From positions 62,001-126,000 of the forward strand of contig CAMVKN010000001.1 of assembly GCA_947168045.1 (NCBI GenBank): DNA of 64,000 bases. The letters run 5' to 3'. The notes beneath the pieces were generated by a model. It did no database searches, was not told the origin of the DNA, and saw nothing but the letters and a program-made list of their open reading frames with translations. Shown here one piece after another: positions 45,898-52,673 of the stretch (position 1 is the stretch's first letter; each line of letters opens with the position of its first letter). Both the position numbers and the translations under genes were made by a program. This DNA is from an uncultured Prevotellaceae bacterium. Its GTDB lineage: Bacteria; Bacteroidota; Bacteroidia; Bacteroidales; Bacteroidaceae.

Positions 45898-48789
45898 CTA
45901 TTTTACCCCTCCCGGAACCTTTACCTGCAGTTTTCCATCGGTTTTATCGTAGCTCACGGTGACAGGGCCATAGAGCGTATGGATGGTGGTGCGCACCTGC
46001 GTGATGTCGCCCACCAGCTGCGGATTGACGACAAGGCGACGCATGCCGTGGGTACCTGGCTGCTGACCGATGCCACTGAGCGTGCGGAAGAGCCACTCGT
46101 CAATCTGCCCCAGCATGAAGTGATTCTCCGACGACCCTTGTCGTGGGTCCCACTGCTCAGTCAGCGTGGTGGCCCCCTGTGCCAGCTGATAGCCATAGCC
46201 GGGAGCCTCATCGTGGTTAAGCATACGGAAGAGGAGGTCGCTCAGACCATTGTCGGCCAGCACGCGGAAGAGGTAGCGGTTGCCCACGTCGCCCGTTGTC
46301 AGCCGGTCGCCATGCGCATGGATGTCGGCCACCAGGTTTTGCAGCACGCCCTCCTTGTCGGGGGCGATGCCAAGGAAGAGCGGCAGGGCATTGCTGGTCT
46401 GCGAGTTGGTGCCATAGTAGCATGAGTCGGCATGATAGAAGTGGCGGTTGAAGCTGCTCACCACCTCGTCATAGCGCTGACGGTAGTGGCGCGCATCATC
46501 GGTGTGACCGGCCATGCGGGCTGCCTCGCTGACGAGCTGCAGGTCGTAGATATAGTGGGCGGTGGCCACCAGGGGCACCGGCGTGTTGCGGCTGAAGCCG
46601 GCACGCCACGGGCCATAGTCGTACCAGTCGCCCAGGCCGTGACTGACGATTCCATCGGTGGAACGGCTCGTCAGGTAGTCCACATAACGGCGCATCGGCT
46701 CGTAGTTGTCAACAATCAGCGTGGAGTCGCCATACATGTCATAATACTGGAAGGGCAGGATGATGAGCGTGGAGCCCCATTCAGGCGAGTCGTCGAACAG
46801 ATTGCCGAAGCTGACAAAGCGGGGCGCCGTGGTGGGCACGAAGCCGTTGTCCTCCTGTGTGTCAACGATGTCGCGGATGATTTTCGGCACCAGGCGCGTC
46901 ATGTCGTAGTTGAAGAGCAGCGACGGTCCGCAGAGATGGTCCTGCTCCAGCCATCCCAGCTTTTCACGATGGGGACAGTCGGTCATCACGGCCTGCATGT
47001 TACTGCGCTCAGCACGCTCAATGAGCCGATGGATTCGGGTAAAACGCTCATTGTCACACCAGAAGGAAGAAGTCTCAGCCGCCGAGTTATACACAAAGCA
47101 GCTTCTCAGCCGGTGCAGCACCGGCAGGCCCCGTGGGTTCGGCTGTCCCTCCCACACGGCCCCTTCCACCTGGATATAGCGGAAGCCGTAGTAAGAGAAA
47201 CGAGGGTGCCAAGACACAGCAGACCCACCCCCGGCCCCTCCCTTGCAGGGAGGGGAGCATATAGACTTGGTGCCTATAGACTTGGTGGCGGAACTGTCAG
47301 GAACAGAACTATCTACTCCCCTCCCTATAGGGAGGGGCTGGGGGGAGGGTCTCCTGGGGGAGGGTCTCCTGGGGGAGGGTCTCCTGGGGGAGGGTCTATT
47401 TCCTATCGTGTACTCATAATAATGCTGCCGCCCGGTCTGGCGCTGGTCGCAGACACCCTGCGGAGTGAGCCGCTCGCTGACGATGAGCGTCACCTTCTGC
47501 CCAGGCTTGCCACTGACCGTTATCTCAGGAAAGCCCGCCAGGTTCTGGCCCATGTCACAGACAAAGGCGGAGGCATCCACCTGGCGCCGCGTCTGCTTCG
47601 ACGCACTGTCGATGGAATCAGCTGGAATGGGCTTCCAGGACACCACATCATAGTATTCCATCACCTTCACCGGCTGGCAGGTCTCGGGGCGCAGCCGACC
47701 TGCGGGCCCCTCGGTCAGCACCACTGGCTGCCAGCCGCTGTCGTCGAAGCCGGCCCGCAGGGCGGCAGGCTGCTCCAGACGGGCGTCGTAGCTCTCGCCG
47801 CCATAGATGCTGTTGAACGTCACGGGCGACGGTGTCCACCGCCAGCTCGCATCGCTCACCACCCGCTCCGTGGTGCCGTCGGCATAGCTGATGTCAAGGC
47901 GCAACAGGAGCTGCGGCGGACCGAAGCTGGTCTGCAGCTTGCTGTAACGACCGCCACGCTGTACATTGAAGAAACCGTTGCCCAAGAGCACATGGAGGCA
48001 GTGGGCCGATGTGGCCTTCAGCTGTTCCGTCACGTCGAAGGTATTATAATATATAGTACGCGCGTATTCGCTCCACAGGGGGGCGAACTCGCTGTCGCCC
48101 ACCTTCTGCCCATCGATGGAAAGCTCATAGTGCCCCAGGCCACAGACGTAGACCACGGCATCCACCACGGGCTTCGCCGTGGCGAACTCGCGCCGGACGA
48201 CGATGCTTCGTGCCGACAGTGTGTCGACGTCCTTCCACTTCAGCTGAAACGTGTCTTTCTTAAACACCTCGTTGCTCCACCTTCCATCGGGAATCCGCGC
48301 CGCCGCCTTCGTTATTGCCCCAATCCACCGAGGTTCACCACCGTCCGAAGTCTGAAGCCCGAAGTCCGAAGTCTGCGGTTTCTGGTCTGAAGTCTGAAGC
48401 CCGAGCTCTGGCGTCACGCGGATAGTCTGCTCACGGCTCCAGTCGCTCCACTGGCCGTCCTGAGCCATACGAACGCGCCAGCTGTAACCATAGCGGTTGT
48501 AGGGCAGCTGTGGCAGCTCAACAAACTGGCTCTGGTCCGAGCGCACCACACCAGTGTGGCACACCTGCCGCCCGGTAATACGTTCCGTCACCACAAGCTC
48601 ATAGCTGTCCTGCATCGAGGGTTGCCCCTCGCTGTCGCAATACTGCCACCCCACACGGATGACACCGTCGACAATGGCCGTGGCCTCTGTCTGGTAGTTG
48701 CACAACGTCTGTGTAATCACGGGTCTGGCACTGGCTGTGCTGATGGCCAGACAGGCAAGAATCAATAGGTGTCTCATCGGGTTATTCAT
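45898..48789 (-). CDS. GH78 alpha-L-rhamnosidase with a long repeat-encoded insertion
   Basis: A 963-residue secreted enzyme expected to remove terminal alpha-L-rhamnose. Signal peptide MRHLLILACLAISTASA. Domains: fibronectin-like/Bac_rhamnosid N region (about 25-130), the rhamnosidase N domain with VYVCGLGHYELSIDGQKVGDSEFAP, and the (alpha/alpha)6 barrel beginning ERSNMQAVMTDCPHREKLGWLEQDH, where acidic residues form the active site. Two repeat-derived stretches occur: LGLQTSDQKPQTSDFGLQTSD (about 126-146) from heptamers and about 464-524 (RPSPRRPSPRRPSP..., then ..SPPCKGGAGGG) from a palindromic cassette plus a 15-bp tandem repeat. Start ATG overlaps the stop of the DUF5703 gene (ATGAATAA), suggesting coupled translation; an inner ATG at 48777 is also possible. 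Confidence 0.93.
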   Translation of the reverse strand: MNNPMRHLLILACLAISTASARPVITQTLCNYQTEATAIVDGVIRVGWQYCDSEGQPSMQDSYELVVTERITGRQVCHTGVVRSDQSQFVELPQLPYNRYGYSWRVRMAQDGQWSDWSREQTIRVTPELGLQTSDQKPQTSDFGLQTSDGGEPRWIGAITKAAARIPDGRWSNEVFKKDTFQLKWKDVDTLSARSIVVRREFATAKPVVDAVVYVCGLGHYELSIDGQKVGDSEFAPLWSEYARTIYYNTFDVTEQLKATSAHCLHVLLGNGFFNVQRGGRYSKLQTSFGPPQLLLRLDISYADGTTERVVSDASWRWTPSPVTFNSIYGGESYDARLEQPAALRAGFDDSGWQPVVLTEGPAGRLRPETCQPVKVMEYYDVVSWKPIPADSIDSASKQTRRQVDASAFVCDMGQNLAGFPEITVSGKPGQKVTLIVSERLTPQGVCDQRQTGRQHYYEYTIGNRPSPRRPSPRRPSPRRPSPQPLPIGRGVDSSVPDSSATKSIGTKSICSPPCKGGAGGGSAVSWHPRFSYYGFRYIQVEGAVWEGQPNPRGLPVLHRLRSCFVYNSAAETSSFWCDNERFTRIHRLIERAERSNMQAVMTDCPHREKLGWLEQDHLCGPSLLFNYDMTRLVPKIIRDIVDTQEDNGFVPTTAPRFVSFGNLFDDSPEWGSTLIILPFQYYDMYGDSTLIVDNYEPMRRYVDYLTSRSTDGIVSHGLGDWYDYGPWRAGFSRNTPVPLVATAHYIYDLQLVSEAARMAGHTDDARHYRQRYDEVVSSFNRHFYHADSCYYGTNSQTSNALPLFLGIAPDKEGVLQNLVADIHAHGDRLTTGDVGNRYLFRVLADNGLSDLLFRMLNHDEAPGYGYQLAQGATTLTEQWDPRQGSSENHFMLGQIDEWLFRTLSGIGQQPGTHGMRRLVVNPQLVGDITQVRTTIHTLYGPVTVSYDKTDGKLQVKVPGGVK
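47218..47398. repeat. Palindromic cassette, family B, plus 15-bp tandem repeats inside GH78
   Basis: The arms are GGCCCCTCCCTTGCAGGGAG and the inverted CTCCCTATAGGGAGGGGC, each a hairpin, with about 55 bases between. Directly after come GGGGGAGGGTCTCCT units, three full and one partial, encoding RPSPR repeats. The reading frame is open throughout. The interior matches the GH2 cassette at 55147. Confidence 0.9.
48352..48413. repeat. Heptamer array inside GH78
   Basis: GTCTGAA, GCCCGAA, GTCCGAA, GTCTGCG, then GTCTGAA and GTCTGAA again: nine units in all. They encode LQTSD repeats. The same unit ends the GH31 gene. Confidence 0.85.
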
Positions 48790-51067
48790 CGTCAGAATAG
48801 TCTACGCCGTCAATGGTATAAGTAATGTTGCCGTTCTTCAGGGTGGCCTCTATGCAGCGACGGCCGGAGATGTAGAGGCGGAAAGTGCAGTCCCACGCTC
48901 GCGGCCAGGCGGGAAAGAGCACCGGGTTATGGTCCTCATCCTCTTGCAGCAGCATCTCTTGCAGGCCAATCATGCCCGCACCGCCACGGTTGAGGTCTGG
49001 GGCCCAGTCGAAGCCAGGGTCGTAAAATGCGGTGAAACGGTAGGGTCCGTCGCTCAGCTTCTCGCTGTTCAGGCGGCGAGCCTCGTCGGTGAGCCCTAAG
49101 CAGGCCGCCCAGATGTTGTCCTGCTTCCAGCCCTTCGTGCTGCGCATCTCAACGGCATGCGGGTCCTTGAAGTACGTGTTGCGTGCCATGTCGAGGTGCG
49201 GTCGCCCCACACCGTAGATGCGCCAGGGGAAGACAGGATAGAGCTGGGGCACCTCCACGTTCTGTATGCGCTCCCAGCTTTCGGCAGGTGCGATGCAGGT
49301 GTCGCCGTCGATGACGTGCAGCGGGATGTCGGGCACGTAGCTGCACTCAGCGCCTAACAGTGTGAGGTCGGCACCGAAGGCCCTGAGTGCGGCCACGGTG
49401 CTGGCCGGGTTGCGCGCCATCTTGTACGTCTCGCAGCCCGAGCCAGGGTAGATGACCAGCGTGTCGCCAGTGTCCCGCCAGCTCAGTCCACGCTGGCGCG
49501 CCTCCCACGTGTAGTGCTGGGCGATGAAGCGCAGCGGCTCGTCAACCAGCGGACGATAGCGCTCCAGCGTTGAGTCAGGATACCACGGCAGGATGTCAAG
49601 GTACATCTTGGCAAACTCCAAGGCCGTGTCCCATTCATACTCCAGCCATTTGTTCTTCTCCACGCCCAGGTCGTCGCCCTCCTTGTGCTTGCCGTATTCG
49701 GCAGGGTTGGGCAGTCCGAAGTTCTCCATCTGTTCAGTGAACGATGCCCCGCCGTGGCCCCAGTAGAACTGCGTGCGCCGCACAGCATTGGGCAGCAGCC
49801 GCAGGTAGGTTTCGAGCTGTGGCAGCAGCACGTCCCAGTCGCCGCTCTTCACCATGGGCCAGTACACTAGCCGCTGGTTCTGCGCCGTCATCGTGCCGCC
49901 ACCCCACTTGCGGTAGTCGGGGGTGAAAGTAGCGGTGGAATCGACGAAAACAGGGTCAAAGGTGAACAGACCACCGTTGAACTTCGTTGGCCACTGGCCG
50001 TAGGCATTGCAGCCCAGCATGTAACGCATGAGGTTGTAGTTGCGCACCATGGTCCGTGCCGCCTCGTCATGGGTGTCCAGATGGATATAGCTGGTTTGCC
50101 AATAGCCGTACCACCAGTTGGCGCTGCGGCGCGCCGACTCCTCGGCCGTGACCAATGGCAGCTGGTTGAGACGGATGCGGATGACATTGTCCTGAAGCTC
50201 GTCGCACACGTAGTTCCAGCTGCGGTAGTCGGTGCCTGCATACACGCCGTCGGTGGTGCCGTCAAAATGGAAGCCGGGCGCCAGCATCTCGCCGAAGAGC
50301 AACAAGCTACCGATGGGGTTGTAGAGCGAGTCCTTGATGGCCGTCAGGTGCTCGCGCTCCACGGTGTAGTCGAACACCGTCTGCGCCCTGTTCTTGTGGG
50401 TGAAGGTCAGCCAGTATTCGTCAGCCTCGATGCTGTCGGCAAAAGTGGTGCAGTCCTTCGGCAACAGCCACTTGTAGGAGCACTGCTGGCACTCGGCCTT
50501 CGTCACCGCGCGGTCGCGGTAGCGCCAGCTCTCGTAGCTCAGCACGGCCCGCCGGCCTGTCGGTTGTTTTTTTCCCCGTTCCACCGGCCGTTTCTTTCCC
50601 CGTCCAGTATGTTGCGTTGTCAACGCAACAAACACGACCGGCTCCTCCACGTCGGCCCACAGCCGCACCTCCATGCCGCCACCCCTGACGTAGACAGCGC
50701 CGTCCTTCAGGCACAGACGCTGCTCAAAATCGGTACCGCCAAATGGGTCGCCGTCAAAGTGGAGGCGCCAGCGGCCCGCCTTCAGCAGCGTATTGTTCTC
50801 GTCGAACCAACCGCTCTGCTGCACGTAGAACAAAAGGTCGTTACTGACGGTTCCATCGGCAGCAACGACCCGTTCCACCCACACGTTCATGCCGATGTCG
50901 TGGCCACCGCAGGGCATCGACGCACTGCTGTTGCGACTGACGCTGGTCCATACCACATCTTCAGGTATGAAGAGGTCATCAGCCTGTAAAGAAACGGAGC
51001 AGCACATCAGAAGGGAGGGGACAGCGACGCGCCGCAGGAAAGAGAGAAAGCAAGTCTTGTGATTCAT
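48782..51067 (-). CDS. DUF5703-type secreted protein, probable glycoside hydrolase
   Basis: A 761-residue secreted protein (signal peptide ending SVSLQA). The start of the mature chain, VVWTSVSRNSSASMPCGGHDIGMNVWVE, matches the DUF5703 N-terminal pattern. A beta-sandwich region (about 30-320) leads to a large helical part (NYNLMRYMLGCNAYGQWPTKFNGGLFTFD, YWGHGGASFTEQMENFGLPN, LEYEWDTALEFAKMYLDILPWYPD), which looks like an (alpha/alpha)6 six-hairpin glycosidase barrel with conserved acids. No CAZy family is claimed. A short 8-residue repeat (RGKKRPVERGKKQP) at about 153-172 is repeat-encoded. GH78 is coupled downstream. The promoter TATATTTG ends only 4 bases before the ATG. Confidence 0.75.
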   Translation of the reverse strand: MNHKTCFLSFLRRVAVPSLLMCCSVSLQADDLFIPEDVVWTSVSRNSSASMPCGGHDIGMNVWVERVVAADGTVSNDLLFYVQQSGWFDENNTLLKAGRWRLHFDGDPFGGTDFEQRLCLKDGAVYVRGGGMEVRLWADVEEPVVFVALTTQHTGRGKKRPVERGKKQPTGRRAVLSYESWRYRDRAVTKAECQQCSYKWLLPKDCTTFADSIEADEYWLTFTHKNRAQTVFDYTVEREHLTAIKDSLYNPIGSLLLFGEMLAPGFHFDGTTDGVYAGTDYRSWNYVCDELQDNVIRIRLNQLPLVTAEESARRSANWWYGYWQTSYIHLDTHDEAARTMVRNYNLMRYMLGCNAYGQWPTKFNGGLFTFDPVFVDSTATFTPDYRKWGGGTMTAQNQRLVYWPMVKSGDWDVLLPQLETYLRLLPNAVRRTQFYWGHGGASFTEQMENFGLPNPAEYGKHKEGDDLGVEKNKWLEYEWDTALEFAKMYLDILPWYPDSTLERYRPLVDEPLRFIAQHYTWEARQRGLSWRDTGDTLVIYPGSGCETYKMARNPASTVAALRAFGADLTLLGAECSYVPDIPLHVIDGDTCIAPAESWERIQNVEVPQLYPVFPWRIYGVGRPHLDMARNTYFKDPHAVEMRSTKGWKQDNIWAACLGLTDEARRLNSEKLSDGPYRFTAFYDPGFDWAPDLNRGGAGMIGLQEMLLQEDEDHNPVLFPAWPRAWDCTFRLYISGRRCIEATLKNGNITYTIDGVDYSDDE
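50551..50607. repeat. 24-bp imperfect direct repeat inside the DUF5703 gene
   Basis: CCGGCCTGTCGGTTG then TTTTTTTCCCCGTT, followed by CCGGCCGTTTCTTTCCCCGT: two degenerate copies of about 24 bases. They encode RGKKRPVE and RGKKQPTG. Confidence 0.65.
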
Positions 51068-51071
51068 GGTG

Positions 51072-51079
51072 CAAATATA
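51072..51079 (-). promoter_or_regulatory. -7 box TATATTTG with almost no leader
   Basis: On the minus strand TATATTTG is followed by CACC and the ATG at 51067. With the usual start point 5-8 bases after the box, the transcript would begin at or very near the start codon, so it may be leaderless. Confidence 0.5.
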
Positions 51080-51154
51080 CGCTTTTTTTCAGAAAAAGCA
51101 ATGGCGTTGAAAGATTTTATCTACTTTTTCCTTGCTTAATACAAAAGAAAATCA

Positions 51155-51162
51155 TAACTTTG
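51155..51162 (+). promoter_or_regulatory. -7 box TAACTTTG of the GH140-like gene
   Basis: TAACTTTG followed by GCG, 29 bases before the ATG at 51192. It is divergent from the DUF5703 promoter. Confidence 0.65.
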
Positions 51163-51191
51163 CGCCCAACTACTTACCAACAAAGACTATC

Positions 51192-52643
51192 ATGAAAAAA
51201 TTCACTATTTCCCTGGTGTTGCTCACAGCCATCACCACACTGGCGACAGCACAGAAGCCATGGGACAACGGGGCACTGCGTGTGTCGGACAACCACCAAT
51301 ATCTCGTACACAGCAACGGCACGCCTTTCTTCTGGCTCGGCAACACCGCGTGGCTCCTGCCCGAGCGGCTCAACCGCGATGAGGTGGAGTTCTTTCTTGC
51401 CCGTGAACACGAGGAGGGGTACAATGTAGAGCAAATACAGGTGCTCAACGCCATCCCCACCTTTAACGTCTACGGTCAGCAAGCCAACGACGAGACCTTC
51501 GACTTTGCCCCTTACACGCAGGCCGGCACTTACGGCTATTGGGACCATCTGGACTACATCGTAGACATGGCGGCCGCGCAGGGCATCTACATTGCCATGG
51601 ACTGTATCTGGGGCTCGCAGATTAGCAAGATGACGCCCGAGAAAGCTGCCCGATACGGCCATTTCATCGGGACACGATACAAGGACAAGCCGAACATCAT
51701 CTGGATGATTGGCGGCGACATCATGGGCGACAAGGGCATGGACAGCTGGGACGCCCTGGCACGGGCCATCAAGGAGGTGGACCCGAACCATCTGATGACC
51801 TTCCACCCACGCGGGCGCACCACCTCGGCCTGGTGGTTCAACGACCGTGAGTGGCTCGACTTCAACATGTTCCAGAGTGGTCACCGCCGCTACGGACAGC
51901 GCAACGGCGATGGCGACTACACCATCCGCGACAACACGGAGGAAGACAACTGGCGGTTTGTGGCCATGAGCTTCGGCGACAAGCAGGAACAGATAGCCGG
52001 ACGCGAGGTGACAGGCGCACTGAAGCCGGTCCTCGACGGTGAGCCGAGCTATGAGGACATACCGCAAGGACTGCACGATTTCACCGCACCGCGATGGCAG
52101 GACTACGACGTGCGGCGCTATGCTTACTGGTCGGTATTCGCCGGCAGCTGCGGCCACACATACGGGCACAACAGCATCATGCAGTTCATGCGTCCGGGCG
52201 TGCTCGCCTCCTTCGGTGCTGGCAAGGCGTGGTGGGACGCCATGAACGACCCAGGCTACCGGCAGATGAAATACCTGAAGGCGCTGATGCTGAGCGTTCC
52301 CTTCACCGAGGGGAAGAACGACCAGACCGTCATCGCCGGACAGAACGGCGACCGCTACGACCGTGCCATCGCCACGCGCGGCACCGACTACCTGATGGTG
52401 TATAACTACAGCGGCAAGCCCCTTCGCCTGGACCTGACCAAGATAACGGGTAAGAAGAAGAACGTGTGGGTGATGAACCCCGCCGATGGAACCGTGGTTT
52501 ATATTGGCGAATACGACAACAAGAAGGACGTGGAATTCACCTTCGACGGTGCCTACCTGCGACAGAGCGACCGCGTCGTCATTGCCGTTGATACGGACAA
52601 AGACTATTTCAGCAAAACACAGACAAGGCTATTAAACGATTAG
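51192..52643 (+). CDS. GH140-like apiosidase (DUF4038 TIM barrel with C-terminal collagen-binding-type domain)
   Basis: A 483-residue secreted enzyme (signal peptide ending LATAQ). The DUF4038/apiosidase TIM barrel runs from LVHSNGTPFFWLGNTAWLL (about 38) to about 390, with NAIPTFNVYGQ, IIWMIGGDIMGD (Asp176) and LDGEPSYEDIP (Glu284) as the likely catalytic pair: an acid on a central strand and a Glu in an EP motif. The C-terminal 90 residues (YLMVYNYSGKPLRLDL...) match the putative collagen-binding domain usual at the end of this group. The characterised GH140 enzyme removes D-apiose from rhamnogalacturonan II. ATG 51192 fits the promoter. It is divergent from DUF5703 and followed by GH2 after 30 bases. 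Family high, exact linkage inferred. Confidence 0.88.
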   Translation: MKKFTISLVLLTAITTLATAQKPWDNGALRVSDNHQYLVHSNGTPFFWLGNTAWLLPERLNRDEVEFFLAREHEEGYNVEQIQVLNAIPTFNVYGQQANDETFDFAPYTQAGTYGYWDHLDYIVDMAAAQGIYIAMDCIWGSQISKMTPEKAARYGHFIGTRYKDKPNIIWMIGGDIMGDKGMDSWDALARAIKEVDPNHLMTFHPRGRTTSAWWFNDREWLDFNMFQSGHRRYGQRNGDGDYTIRDNTEEDNWRFVAMSFGDKQEQIAGREVTGALKPVLDGEPSYEDIPQGLHDFTAPRWQDYDVRRYAYWSVFAGSCGHTYGHNSIMQFMRPGVLASFGAGKAWWDAMNDPGYRQMKYLKALMLSVPFTEGKNDQTVIAGQNGDRYDRAIATRGTDYLMVYNYSGKPLRLDLTKITGKKKNVWVMNPADGTVVYIGEYDNKKDVEFTFDGAYLRQSDRVVIAVDTDKDYFSKTQTRLLND

Positions 52644-52673
52644 ACATTGTTTGACTATCAAATAATAACAATA

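Noticed and set aside
46432..48390. Plus-strand ORF of 652 codons opposite GH78
   Set aside because: Long only because of biased codon use on the GH78 strand; low-complexity translation (GGGSPGGGSPGG) comes from the repeats.
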